The translations under genes and the position numbers were made by a program. Shown in pieces: positions 21,886 to 33,706 of a stretch of DNA of 64,000 nt (within the stretch, counting starts at the first letter, position 1; each line of letters opens with the position of its first letter). The notes under the pieces are model-generated. The model was not told the origin of the DNA and made no database searches. It saw only the letters and a list, made by a program, of their open reading frames with translations. Source of the stretch: Neofusicoccum parvum (taxonomy: Eukaryota > Ascomycota > Dothideomycetes > Botryosphaeriales > Botryosphaeriaceae); contig CP087210.1 of the NCBI GenBank assembly GCA_020912385.1, positions 2,418,001-2,482,000 on the forward strand, read 5' to 3'.

Positions 21886-23197
21886 TTACAGTCTTCGGCA
21901 GACGATCTGGCTTCAATAAGGATGAAAAAATCTGTGCAAATGAAGACCTGGCTCCCGGACACACCCTCATGGCACGTCTTCCATGACCGTGATTGGCTGA
22001 TTTCAGCGGCGCTTGCAATAAGGCTTGGCACGGATGGAGTTGAGGCATCCCTCCGAATTGGAAAGCGCAATTGTCAACATGGACATCCTCTCCAAACAAA
22101 TACTTCGCCTCCGCATCCATCTCGCCAAATCTTTGTGGCGCAGAACTAAAGCGGGTTCGGGGTGCATGCCAAGATGGTGTCTCAACCTTGCGTAAAGAGT
22201 GAGGCTAATCTTTAGGACGATAAAAGTAACATGTACCGGACGAGAGGGTGCTTCGAAATGGTGCCACAGGTAGACAGGAAAAGTCTGGACACGATTTGAG
22301 CGGTCTTGCGAACGCGATTCCCGGAGAAAGTTACCGTATATCAAGTAAAGTGGACAACTGCCGCTGTCCACTTGCCAAAGCAGGGTAAGACAACAGAGGA
22401 GACAGCTCTAGACTACGTCAAACCATGCAATAGTAAAATCTGCGACGAAAGGGAAAACACCCGGGTGGCGGGTCGCTCTGGATTCTGGACTGTGTTTGCT
22501 GGCGTAACGTCCGCTAAGCAATGCCGAACCCCTTCCGCAAGCGGTATGACATGGGATACAAGCACTGATATGGCCCGGTCGAACTAAGCTACCACATGAA
22601 CCGCCTCAGCATCAACTATACGGAGCTTTCGCATCTAATGTGCAAAGTCACCAAACATTGCAAAAGCAATTTGTAGACACAAGTACCCGCGGACGCTCTG
22701 ACCGCCCCGTTCCAATTTACGCAGAAGAAGCGGCTATCCAACCCTTTTTTTAGAATACATTGTGTGACCAATACGGGGTTTCAAGACTGGTGGGACGCAG
22801 CAGAGAAAGCCGCACATGGAAGCAGAGTGAAACAGGGCAAAAGGCCAACTTCCAAGTCCGTTCTGGGCCCAGGCAGTCTGACGGGAAGACACCGAAGTAT
22901 GAGCTGGCCCAGAAGCTACCTGCTTCCGTAACCTGTACTCACGAAATCACCGGAGTGCCTTTGTTCTCTTGGCAAACCATCCGTAAGGTAAGCCAAAAAG
23001 AGATGGTGCCGGGATAGTTGATGATGGTAATGGGCAGCCGCTCTTGGAAGTCGCTATGCCCGCCCGCCTACCAGCCAACTTTCGCAGATAGTGAAGGTCC
23101 AGCACAGGCCGCCGCAACATGTTGTCTCCCACATTCACCACCTCCCTAGCCTCCTCCTTCCGGCTTAGCCTCCTCGCTTAAACCCTCCTCCCTCACC

Positions 23198-23260
23198 TAT
23201 ATAAACCCTCTCACCCTGGCCTCTTCTTCCTTTTCTCTTCACGTCCGCCACAGCGGACGT
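23198..23260 (+). promoter_or_regulatory. TATA-like element with downstream perfect palindrome
   Basis: TATATAAA lies at 23198-23205. An inverted repeat, ACGTCCGC at 23241-23248 and GCGGACGT at 23253-23260, has a 4-base loop. No coding region follows for the next 600 bp on this strand, so this could be a promoter of a non-coding transcript or chance. Confidence 0.3.
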
Positions 23261-23870
23261 CCAGAGTGTCAGGGCTGCACTCGACAGCAGCAAAGCCCGG
23301 GTGGGTGGGCCTTCCCTCAGCTTACCACGCCCATCTTTGACGGTAACGTGGCAAGCTGGCACAAAGGGAAGCCTTCTTCTCAGCGGGGACCCAGCGGGCA
23401 CGCCGAGAAGGGGGGGCTATCACCTCGATTAGGTAGTGTATTCTTCTTAGTTTAATCTTTGAGTCTGTTATATTCTTAGTTCAATCTTTGAACCTTTCTT
23501 CGCAGCTGAATCTTGTAAAATTGCCTAATACTGTGAGCTTCATGTCCATGTCAACCCCTCACGTATCACTATCCACAGGTGGTGCTCTGCTGAGCGCACT
23601 GACTTCGCAAGATGTGAGGCAACAACCAATGGAGGCCGAAAAGTGTAGTCATCCATTCACGCCTTTAAGCGCTCCCCCAAGAAACTGTATGAACGTGTCT
23701 CGATATCCAACCCAAATCCCATCAACAGCATCAAACATTATCCCAACTTTTTTTTTGTACAAGAAAACACGTGAAACTCCGCCCACCCGCCCATCCAGGT
23801 CATCAGGTCAACACCAATTTCATCCCAGACACTCATCTGCCCCTCTTACACATCTACATCATCGTTTTTT

Positions 23871-26800
23871 TCAAATCTCCCTCACGAAACCTACCTCCAC
23901 CAACTTCTCCACCGGTATGTTCATCTTCGCCACCTTCGTCCTCGTGTTCTCCCGCAGCCACAGGAACACGCTCAGCAGCAACCGCTTCATCGATCCGTTC
24001 TTGTACGTCAGAAGCCGCAGCTGCTCCTTGCCCACCACGTACACCACCTGCGTCGCGAACGCCTTGTCCAGCGCCGCCAGCCGCCGCGACACGGCCTGCT
24101 CGGGCAGGTTGGCGTACGTGGAGTGGCTCTCGTCCGCGAAGCGTAGGTTCTTGGACGGCGCGCCCCCGACGTCGGTGCCGGGCCGGTGGCGCAGGCCGCC
24201 GAGAGGGGGCTCGGGGTACGGCGGCGATGAGGCGAGCGAGATTCGGTCGTCGTCGTCTTCGTCTTCGTCCGTGTCTTCGGGCGTTTCGACGGCTTCTTTT
24301 GGTGCGGCGGGGGTGTGGGGTCGAGGAGGGAGGGGGGCGGTGGTGATGGCATCGGCGGTCGCTTCTGGGGTTAGGTTGGCGGTGGTGGAGTGGTCGGGGT
24401 GGTCGGGGTGGTCGGGGTGGTCGGGGTGGTCAGGGTGGTCGGGGTCGGTTTGGACGGTCGAGGAGCCGCTGGTGCTGAGCTTACTTTCGTCGGGCGAGGG
24501 GGTTTGATGGCGTATGTTCTTGGGGCGTGAGGCTTTGACGATGGCGTGGCGGAGTTGGGTGTAGACGACTTGGCCGAGGTCGGCGTTGATAGGGTGGTCG
24601 TTATAGCCGTGGCGGATGATCATGCGGTAGCAATTGGGCATGCGCGTCCCTGCAATCTCATAGCGCTCTTCTTCTTTGACCTAGGGGGCAGATGGCATGT
24701 CAGCCGAGTTCGGATAGATATATTGTGGAGTATCCCATTAGGACTTACATGAGGAACGTGCAGGGCGCGGAGGTGCAGGAAGACATGGACATCCTGCTGC
24801 GCCTCGAACTTTTTAAGAAACTCCTCATAGACGACTGGCACCTTGTCACCAGATTTGTCGAAGAATATGCCCAGACCTAGACAACCAAACTATGTTAACT
24901 CGGGGGATTCCTTTTTCGTCAAATCAAAGGTTGGGGTTAGTCGGCTCACCCTTGATCCTGTAGATCTCGCCACCACCATACTTTTCAGCCAGCCTCGACG
25001 GCCCATCCTCGTTCTTCACAATCAAATCACGAAGTCCGAGCCTGTTCTGGCCTTCTGCCCTCCACTGCTGTTCCTTACCGTATCTCCACACGATAAATAC
25101 CGACGCGAGGATGACGGCCAGAACAAAGGTAAACCATGCTCCGTCAACAAACTTTGTAGCCGCCGACGCGACGAAGAGGCCGTCGAGGGTGAGAAAGATG
25201 AGCCAGATAGGGAGGACCAAGAACCATGGAAGGCGCCAAACGATGATGGCAACCAGCGCAACCAGATTTGTAGTTATGAATGTGACCAGCACGACACAGA
25301 AGCCGTACGCGTGACCGAGTTTTGTCGTCTGTGTTTCCACGTCAGTCATGAAACCCTCAGCCGTCCCTTCTACTGTGTGAGACTCACGTTGTTGTAAACT
25401 GCCGTGACTATGACCGTTCCGATCATCAGCAACCAATTGGCCATCGGAATGAAGACTTGTCCGTAGAACTTGTTGCTGGTGTAAACCATCTTGATCTGAG
25501 GGAAATAGCTGGTGTTCATCACTTGGGACAACAGCTGGAAAGCACTGGTGATAAGTGCTTGAGAGGCCACGACGGCGGCCAGGATCGAGATGATTAGGGA
25601 AGGGTAAAACATCCCTGGAGGAACCGATTCGAAGAACGGGTTGTCGTATGCTGCCGGATTGACGGATATGCGTGCTGCTTGGCCAATGTATGCCATCAGG
25701 ACACAGGGGTATGCGAAGCACAGCCAGGATATTTGGATGGCCCTTGTTGCCGTCAGCGATTTTAGTGACTACACGTAGAGAGAGACTTGCCGTTGTGAGA
25801 AAGCACCCAAGTCTGCGAAGAGCGCCTCGACACCTGGTTGAACAAATTTAGCAAGCCACGTGTCTGATTTGGCGCAGGTACCATACCAGTGAATGCTAGA
25901 AGTATGCCACCCAGAGAATAAAATGCATTTGTGCCATCCCGCATGAAGAATTTGAACGCGAAATACGGTGAGAACGCCTTGAGGACAGATTCATCGAATT
26001 TAACAAGATTCTATGTTCCACATTAGTAAGTAAGACCAGTAGGAAAGGCAACCACTTACATAAATCCCAAAACAAAAATTCAACAGCAACCACACAACAA
26101 CTATGGGGGCGAATCCCTTGGCGAGCCTCGAAATCCCCAGAGGTTGCAGGAAGAACAGGAGGACGATGATAGCACAGGATACACCAATGATCAAGTCGGT
26201 GCCAAGATCGGGGCGGACAACTCTGAGGCCTAACACGCCATCAGCATTCAGTGAGACAGGGATTCGAAGAGGCATGCGGTACCTTGCACGGCACCCAACA
26301 CGGACTGAGCGGGCGTAAGGATGGTGTCGGCCAGGATCAGGCTGACACCGAAGACAGACAGGGCTTTGAGCATAAAGTGCATGGCCCGGCTATTCTCGAG
26401 GAAATCCCGCACCCTCTGATTGAGGGGCCGCAGCTCATTCGACTCGAATCGGGTCAGCCTGTGGGTGTGCTTCCTCTTCGGGTCATGCTTCGTGATGTCG
26501 CACTGAGGCGGCGTCAGCAGTGGTTGTCAAGGGTGGGCCGGCAGACTGGGCGACGTACGTAGCGCGAAAGCAGACTGTAGATGGCGAAGGTGCCGCCCTC
26601 GCCCTCATCGTTGGCACCGAGCACGATGAGGACGTATTTGATGGTGACGATTAGGGTGATGGACCATATTATGAGCGAGAGGGCGCCCATCAGGTCGTTG
26701 TAGTCCGGCTCATCGGAAAAGGTGGAGGAGAACACATAGAGCGGGCTGGTCCCGATGTCACCGTAGATGACACCGGTGGACTGGTAGGCCAGCCTGCAGA

Positions 26801-27111
26801 AAGTCAGAGAACACAAAACACAGGGCACGGACGGGGCGAGGGGGGCTCACCAGAAGAGCGGCCATCCCTTGAAGACCTGGGCGGAGTCAGCAGAGGGCAC
26901 GCGGGGGCACGCGCGACGATGGAGCAGGTACCTGCTTGTGCTTGAAGTCACGCTCCTGGGGGCGGTAGTCGATGGTGTCCTCCTCGTCGTACACGAGATC
27001 GACGTCCTTCTCCTTGAGCTGCGACTTGCTGGAGCGGTGTTTCAGACGGGCAGCCGGGCCCGACCCTTGGAAAAGCGTAAGATGCTTCAGGTCGCCGAGG
27101 TCGTCTTCCAT
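23871..27111 (-). CDS. HAK1: HAK/KUP-family high-affinity potassium transporter
   Basis: Eleven exons (minus): 27111-26932, 26876-26851, 26793-26559, 26502-26283, 26229-26060, 26010-25887, 25833-25791, 25742-25388, 25328-24950, 24876-24749 and 24680-23871, giving 889 residues, normal for fungal HAK. The HAK/KUP signature [16 protein letters not shown] follows the third exon start. Further family segments are [26 protein letters not shown] and [16 protein letters not shown]. About twelve hydrophobic segments precede a soluble tail. The tail contains six DHP-type tandem triplets (nt 24391-24444) and an Asp/Glu run. It should be a plasma-membrane K+ uptake symporter under low K+. Exon 2 is only 26 nt, and the intron after exon 7 (25743-25790) uses a GC donor. 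All junctions preserve frame. Confidence 0.93.
24391..24444. repeat. 9-bp tandem repeat coding for DHP triplets
   Basis: Six copies of a TGGTCGGGG unit, the fifth with one substitution, lie inside the last exon of the K+ transporter. Read on the minus strand they encode Pro-Asp-His triplets. Copy number could vary between strains. Confidence 0.85.
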
Positions 27112-28649
27112 TACTGGACGGAAGCTGAGGCTGGGGGACGAAAAGCGCGCAAGGCTACTCCCGACACGGAACGTTGCGCGACTATCGGGGCTTGCGGCGG
27201 CTGGGCTGCGCGGTGAGGTCTGACAGGCTCGCCGGGGCAGCGCAGGCGGGTCGGACGCGCTGCAAGACCGCGGCGGCAGGGCGGGTCTATTGTACGATTG
27301 CTGAGGACGCAGGACTTGCGCAGCTGGACGGCGGGAGCAGGCTCACCGGCGCAGCGCCGGACACAGCGCTGCGCGGCTTGGTCGTCTGGCTTGGCGCCGC
27401 CTCCGCAGTCGCGCGATGCGAGAGGGACCCGCGGGGGGCGCGACCAATGGCCGCGCCGTTATCCTGTGGCGTGGATTGGCCGGCAAATCGCGCAGGGAAG
27501 GCCGGGCCAGGCGAGCAATTCGCGCGGGGTGGCTATGCTGCTGCGTGCTGCACACCACAGTGCCAGCGGTGCTTGGCCGCGGTCCGCGACGACATGCCGC
27601 ATGCAGCCGCCGCGATGCAGCGACGCGCCCGCCGAGAGCCCGCCGTGCGCAGCGTCACCAGGCACGCGCGGGCTGCGACGAAATGCGGGGAACCGCCAGC
27701 CTGCGCAAACCTTGATCCAACCTCTGCGCGGCCGCGGCGACTGCGAGCCAGCCCGCCGCCTCGCCTCACTGCCGCCCGTCGGGCCTGCGACGATCTCTCC
27801 AATCTCCACACGCGCCTCAGCGCCTGCCAAGCCCGCCCGTCGGCTCCGTGCAACGCGCCTGGCTGCTCTGCGAATCTGGGGGGTGCGAGACGTGCGTGTA
27901 AGCGTCGTGCTACAGTACGGCCAAGCTGCTCTCTGCCTGCAGCAGCCGTCAGCCCTGTTCCCGCCGCCGTGCGCCCGCCGTCCGGTGACCGCGGTCTTAC
28001 GCCTGCGCGATAAACCACACTCAACAGCCCACTCTTGTCCTGACGTCGGCGTGCCTTCATTCCTCCCGCTCATGCAGGGTCCGCTCCACGCGAGACGACC
28101 CGGTCCCGCGGCAGAGGCGAAAAACCCGCGCGGATGACCCAGTGCGGCATCATGCGCCCCGATCCAGCCCCGATCCCGATTATCTGCGTCGAGGCCGCCT
28201 TTTCTTGCCCTTCTTTGTCGCGTGGTGGCCGTGGATCACCAACTCGCCAATTCCGAGATGCCAGTCTGGACTTCACCGTTGTTCTACACCTTGTGGTGGT
28301 GTTTCCCAGCCCTGTCTGAGCTGCCGAGTGTCGTGGATGTCCGTGAGAGCAATCATCGACGCGAGTTGTCCAGCACCTAGAATCGGCTTGTTCCTTACAG
28401 ACGCATAGTCACTTGCATCATCTTGCCGCAATGATCTGCGAAAGAACCACTTAGCATGCACTCGGCCCCCAATGTGGAAGTGGTCCTGTCCATCCATTCT
28501 CCACAAACCCTAAGGATTTCCCCGGGCATTTTCCCACTCCACTCCCCACGACGACTCCACGAGTACCCGATTCAGTCAGTCAGAGCGCAATCCACAATAC
28601 GCGCACCAGGCAAAGTGAAATCATGGCATTTAATCAACTCCGCATAGAC
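27112..28649. promoter_or_regulatory. GC-rich region upstream of the K+ transporter
   Basis: This 1.5-kb region has overlapping long frames on both strands with low-complexity Ala/Arg translations and no family match. I do not call genes. CCAAT boxes lie at 27444-27448 (forward) and 27475-27479 (reverse). Its right end is the 3' flank of the SDR-like gene. Confidence 0.4.
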
Positions 28650-29675
28650 CTAGTCGGCCAGCGCATAAATCCTCTCCGCATCCTCCCCCTCGAACGCATC
28701 CACTCCCTCCTTAGCCACCCTCTCCGCCGCCTTCTTCACATCCTCGTCCCCGTCCAACAAATCCACCCACCCACCCTTATACCCACTCTCCAACACCTCC
28801 ACCGCCGCCTGCGCCACCGCCTCCCTGCTCACCTTCCCCCCACTGCCCCCCGTCCGCCCCAACTCCACACCGCCGGCCGTCCCATCCGTCAGCGTGCCGG
28901 GCCGCAGGCAGATCCCCCTGAACGCGCCGCCGCGCCGCCTGCTCTGCGCGGCCAGGTACTCGTCGGCCGCGATCTTGGCCTTGGCGTAGTCGGGCAGGAC
29001 CTCGGTGTTGAGCTTGGTGGCCGTGGCCCACTCGGCGTCGCTCCACCACGCCGGCTTGCTGCGCCGCGACGCCAGGTACGACACCATCAGGAACGCCGTC
29101 ACGCCCGGCGCCGCCGTCGACGCCTTGATGAACGCCTTGGCCGCGTCGCGGTCGACCGCGTACGTGCGGTCCGCCCCACCTTTGCCGCCCGCGCCTGGCG
29201 AGCGAGGTTGGAGTCAGCAGGGCGTTCGATGTGCGTTGGACGCGATGAAAACAAATCAGAGGGGTGACGGCAAGCACAGCGGCAGAGCGTGTCATCCAAC
29301 TGCGGGATCCGGCGTGAGATAGTTGCGCTGGCTGGCGCGCTCTTCGCCGCAGCACCCTGATGTCCCGCCTTGCCATCACCGCCTTCGTTGCAGCACCTGA
29401 TGGGATGACCGCTACTCACCGGCGCTCCAGATGACCCAGCTCGGCTTCACCTCGTCCAGGATCTTGCGCGCGTCCGACTCGCTCTTGACGTCCTCGACGC
29501 TGCGCACCAGCACGTTCAGCTTGCCCGGCTGGCCCTCGCCCAGCTTCGTGATGGCGCCGGCCTGCGCTGGGTCGCGGATCATCGACGTCACGGCGTGCGA
29601 GCGCGCGAGCAGCAGCGGCGTCATGTGCTGGGCGACCTTGCCGTGGCCGCCGATGAGGAGGATGTGCTGAGACAT
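28650..29675 (-). CDS. NAD(P)-binding Rossmann-fold protein, atypical SDR-like
   Basis: Two exons, 29675-29420 and 29194-28650, separated by a long 225-nt intron, give 266 residues. The N-terminus HILLIGGHGKVAQH is a Rossmann beta-alpha-beta with a GxxGxxA-type dinucleotide loop, and SWVIWSAG is the usual end of strand four. YAKAKIAADEYL corresponds to the YxxxK helix region. The size and lack of extra domains fit the atypical SDR (NmrA/YMR090W-like) group of cytosolic oxidoreductase-like proteins. The substrate is unknown. The start is taken at MSQH because upstream in-frame codons translate into untranslated-leader-like sequence. Family assignment is good; a specific reaction cannot be given. 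Confidence 0.85.
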
Positions 29676-30541
29676 GGTGGTGTTGGTTCTGGGGTCGTGG
29701 TACGATGCGGGGTAGGTAGGTACGGAGGGGAGAGCTTCGAGAAAACGGAGAGAGGGTTGAGTATGATGTGCAATGTGGTTGATGCAAAGGACTCGTGTGT
29801 TCACAGCTCAATCCTGCAGGAGCAATTGGGTTTAAATCTAAGAAATTTCCCTCGAGCGAGGGGCTTCTCTTTCAACTGCAAAACAGCTGGGCTGACGTCT
29901 TGATCTGCCCCGCCGCTGAGTAAAACGCCGCCATTGGTAAGCAGTTGACTGACGGTGACGCAATTTTTCGAATCAGCAGTCGCGGGCCGAACCGCTCCGA
30001 GGAAGCCCGAGTGGGCCGGATCGGACAGAAGCGCGTTTGTGGGCTCAGGGATTAGAAAATGCCGTGCCTTTCTCCCAATTGTGGCGTGGAATTGGATTAC
30101 TTCCCCGCAGGGCTGACGGAGGCTTGGACAGGGGTATGGAGTTAACCCCGTACATCCGGAAGCTCGCCGTTAGACAATATATCCCAGATTCAAGCGTCGA
30201 GGTCGATTCGAAAGTCTCTCAATAGCTTGCTGCCACAAGGGTTGAAGCAACTATCTGGATGAACAGCGCCTTGTTCTCTGTGCTTTCGTGTCAGGGCAGA
30301 TGCTTCACTTCTCACCGTTGCGATGCACTTGGATCTCGCACTTTTCTCATCCTATCTGAGCCATAGCCAGGAATGCGACCGCAGCAAAGAGAACCCCTTG
30401 TTCGTTTATTTCGTCGCCATATTTATGCCCAGAACGCCATCATACACACTGCCCCAGTCCAGATGCTATACAACACACAACACCAGATCTAGCTAGTGTT
30501 AAAAAGAGGGGTATCCCACGCTGACCATCGAGCTCTGCTCT
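29676..30541. other. Intergenic region
   Basis: 866 bp between the start of the SDR-like gene and the end of PPG1. I see no coding content and no recognisable element. Confidence 0.5.
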
Positions 30542-32050
30542 CTACAAGAAGTAATCGGCCACCGGCTTCTTCGCTGGCATGCCCCTTGAGTCCTGTGGCG
30601 CCGCCTCAAAGACTCTGTACCGCCGGCCTGGCCCGTCCCTGTTCCTCTCGCTCAGGCCACGGCTCCTGTTCAGGTCGCCATTACCGCGGGGTACGTAACC
30701 GCCGTTGCTGCCATCCTCGCCGAGCTCCAGGATTGCTGCAACGTTGCCGCAACGGTAGCAGTAGTTCGGCGCACTCCATACCGTGACGATCGAGTTGTCA
30801 AACATCTCCTTGAAGCCCTCCATTACGAGCTGATGCGCGCGTGCGATCAGGGACAGATCGTTCTTGTGGTTGAAGCACTTGACGATGTCGGCACCAAAGA
30901 GGAATCCAGCACCACGAGGCGACAGACCCCAGCCATCAATCTCATCCGGATCCGACCAGAGCAGGTCACACATAGCGCCCTCGTGTGGAACTTCCTGTTT
31001 GCGATCAAGCAGGCGAATCTTGTCGATCGTATCAATGAGAGGAGACAGGCCGCCATGCACGCACAGTACCGCCCCACCAGGGTTGCCACTCGAGCCAGAG
31101 CTAGAACCCGAAGCACCAGTGCCAGCAGGACCTGTCCTGGCAGGGGTGTCAGCGATTGGAGAGCTAGAAGGCCCCATGGGTCCTGGAGAGTCGCTACGAG
31201 AGCTGCGTGGGTACCGATTGATGACTTCGTTATTGGAGTTCAAGATTTCGATCTCGATGTCCTGGTCTTCTCCTTGGCTGCTTTGCGTGCTGGGATCTGC
31301 GTACGGGCTGGCGGTGGGCTGGAGGTTTGTTGCTGCACCCGTGACTAAAGCGCCTAACGCAAGGTAGTCGAAAACCTCGCAGCAGTACCTGCAAGGGTAT
31401 GTTAGCAGACAAACGCAGGTAATCATTAAGATCTCCAAGTGAAAGCTCACCTCCAGACATTTGCGCTGCCATATTTCCTCAAGCATTCATCGTAGAAGCC
31501 ATATACGGTGGTAATTTGTCGGGACTCGTGGTTTCCGCGGATGAGGGTAATCCGGTCAGGGTAGCGCACTTTGAGACAGAGGAGGAGTAAAAATGATTCG
31601 AGCGAGTAGAAACCTCTATCAACGAAGTCACCTGGGGTTCGTTAGCGCTGCTATGCCCACCAAACACAGGGGAGTATACCCATGAATAGGTAGTTCGTGT
31701 CCGGCACATCACCACCAACTCTGAAAAGCTCCATCAAGTCATGGAACTGGCCATGAATATCGCCGCATATCTGCGCAAGGCACACCGAAAGTCAGCATCG
31801 CGTTCTCCCTAGCGGCGCGGGAGTTGTGGCGTAACATACCGTCACCGGTGCGTCGACGCCCACCACGTTGCCCTCTTCGATCAACAGTTCCCTCGCCTTG
31901 TAGCACAGCTCGCGCACCTGTGCCTCTGGTATGGGTCGGCACGCACGCAGCTGCGCAATCGCCCTAGATGGAGGATGTCCGCGTCAGCTCGTCCGGTCTT
32001 CTTGCGTTACGGCGGAATTGAATGGCGCCATACTGGTCCAAGTCGCTCAT
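30542..32050 (-). CDS. PPG1: PP2A-family serine/threonine phosphatase PPG1
   Basis: Five exons (minus): 32050-32034, 31963-31840, 31770-31680, 31631-31451 and 31388-30542, giving 419 residues. The first exon encodes only MSDLD plus two bases. Metal-binding blocks are GDIHGQF, GDFVDRG, RGNHES and VHGGLSP. The C-terminus DYFL keeps the PP2A-type terminal Leu that is carboxymethylated in the family. Between LALGAL and VLCVHGG there is an insertion of about 86-90 residues rich in Ser, Pro, Gly and Asp, absent from PP2A and PP4 proper. The KKPVADYFL ending and CYRCGNVAA favour PPG1 over SIT4 or PPH3. PPG1 in yeast acts in glycogen accumulation and within Far-complex signalling; its role here is inferred. 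Confidence 0.92.
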
Positions 32051-32836
32051 GATGGGAGGATGCTATGCTATGCGCGGGCAGCCAGGCTGGCCCGGGGCGC
32101 GGAGACTATGCGTCGGTCGTCGGCTGCGATAATGGTGCGTGGAAAGACGGGTCTGTGACGCTCGGCGGTCTAGCGATGCGGATATGAGGCTGACTCGGCG
32201 TGTGTTTGCACGGTGGCAAGAAGCGCTGCTGGCGGGTGCAGGTGCGAGGACGGCGACGTGGAGCGGCGCGCAGGGCGGGCTCGCGGCGAGCGAGAGAGCT
32301 TGGACGGGACGGCGTAGCTAGGATGTGCGTTGGGATGGCTGATGCGCGCGCAGACAGCGGAAAGCTGGAGGCGCGAAAGATGGGCCTGGCGACAATGCCG
32401 CGCGCGCACTAGGCGCCAATCCATGCACGTCCCGTTGGCGCAGGCGCGCACGCGGAAGTCACCCGCCGACAGCCGCGGGCTCGCTGCGCACGGGCCTCGC
32501 CTCCAGTGGTCGGCGAGCACTGACGCGCTGGACTCTCAGCCTCTCAGACCACCGCCATTCATCCTCGCCATCCCGCCGCACCACCACCACGGGGACCCCA
32601 CACCCACGCCATCCGTGTCTCGCGAGGCCAGTCGAACCACTCGTGCGTGCCGTCAATGCTCTCCCGCAGCACTCGCCCGCTGATTCCGCCCGCCAGTCTT
32701 CCAATGCCGCTGCCAGCACCAGAGAATTAAATTCCCTCCTCCGTCGCTCCCGCAGCCCGTCGCCGCCCACCGCACGTCGACGCCGCTGCGTCCTCGAACC
32801 CGCTCCATCCCGACGATCAATTGACCGCCATCAGCC
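32051..32836. promoter_or_regulatory. Divergent promoter between PPG1 and the small membrane protein
   Basis: A 786-bp bidirectional upstream region, GC-rich in its left half, with spurious overlapping frames. Its right end is pyrimidine-rich ahead of the ATG at 32837. No individual factor site can be assigned. Confidence 0.4.
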
Positions 32837-33295
32837 ATGCCGCCAATTCTGCATCCCCGCTCCCGCCAGACGGTGTCTCTCTTCTCGGCCACGCTGCTGG
32901 CGTCCTTCTTCGTCGTCGGCCTGCCGCACGTCCTTCCGTGCCCCGTCAACCCTCGCGCCGCAGCCGACTCCGCCGACAACTTCGGTGGTGAGCAAGGTCC
33001 ACAACGGCGCCGCCGGAGACGAAGGTGCGTGCCAGAAGATCAAATGGCGGCGCGGCAGGTCGCTGCGGGCGACGAGCCGCCCGTCGGAACGGCCGCCACA
33101 GCTGCGGCTGGATGCAACTCCGAGGAGATAGATGAGGCATTTGGAAGGAGGAGGGAGTGCCCGGTGCCGAAGCCAGGAGGCCTGGTGGGGCAGATCCTGG
33201 GATTTGAGGGTCAGGAGAGGGTGAGGAGGACGGTCATTGTCGAGAGCGTGCGCGCGAAAAGGACAGGGCAGACAAAGGAGGATGGCGAGTCATGA
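32837..33295 (+). CDS. Small single-pass membrane protein of unknown function
   Basis: An intronless frame of 152 residues. The N-terminus is short and basic, followed by a hydrophobic segment (about residues 12-33, TVSLFSATLLASFFVVGLPH) ending at LPCP, which fits a signal-anchor or an uncleaved membrane helix. Seven consecutive Arg follow near residues 57-63. The C-terminal part has CPVPKPGGLVGQILGF, which looks like a conserved block. I recall similar short proteins in other moulds but know no function. The topology is probably N-in with a basic lumenal or cytosolic tail, which the sequence cannot settle. A possible intron beginning near 32988 was considered but is not required. Confidence 0.6.
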   Translation: MPPILHPRSRQTVSLFSATLLASFFVVGLPHVLPCPVNPRAAADSADNFGGEQGPQRRRRRRRCVPEDQMAARQVAAGDEPPVGTAATAAAGCNSEEIDEAFGRRRECPVPKPGGLVGQILGFEGQERVRRTVIVESVRAKRTGQTKEDGES

Positions 33296-33706
33296 GAATA
33301 CCCGAAGGCTGGTGGGAGCACCAATGAGGTTGCATAATCCGGGAGAGCTGCATTTGGGTGCATACAAAGGTACGCTCTCACCTCCAAATGGACGCATTAG
33401 AAGGTCGTCAGGTGCTGTACTATTGTAAATACTTTAACCGCCGTATGGCATGTATTGATGTCTTCAAACGTACTTGGGTGAGAGTACGGCTGTGTGAACT
33501 GAACGGATAATTTCCCATTATATTGTACCGAAGTCATAGCATGTTGTGTAAAGAGGAGCATAGCTGCCCTAGATCTACCATCGATAGCGAGACCTAGAAG
33601 GAAGCGGAAGACTATCGTAGTATCTCCCGGGACGCTAGTTAAAGTCTGGAAAGCTCACACGGTAGACTTCTTGACGGGAGTAAAACAGCACTTTGATCTG
33701 GCCCTA
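33296..33706. other. Intergenic region
   Basis: 411 bp between convergent gene ends, moderately AT-rich. I see no features. Confidence 0.5.

Larger units (their letters stand above)
19688..23870. other. 4.2-kb gene-poor region upstream of EGT1
   Basis: I see no credible gene. From 20.1 to 20.9 kb the DNA is very GC-rich with overlapping spurious frames. It includes an E-box directly abutting a CCAAT box in reverse (CACGTGATTGG at 20564-20574). From 21.4 to 21.9 kb there is a degenerate three-copy repeat (listed separately). At 23.2 kb a TATA-like element precedes a perfect 8-bp palindrome (listed separately). Confidence 0.5.

Noticed and set aside
27174..28137. Two 279-codon frames in the GC-rich region upstream of the K+ transporter
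   Set aside because: Overlapping frames on the same strand with Ala/Arg/Pro low complexity; no start context, domain or splice logic.
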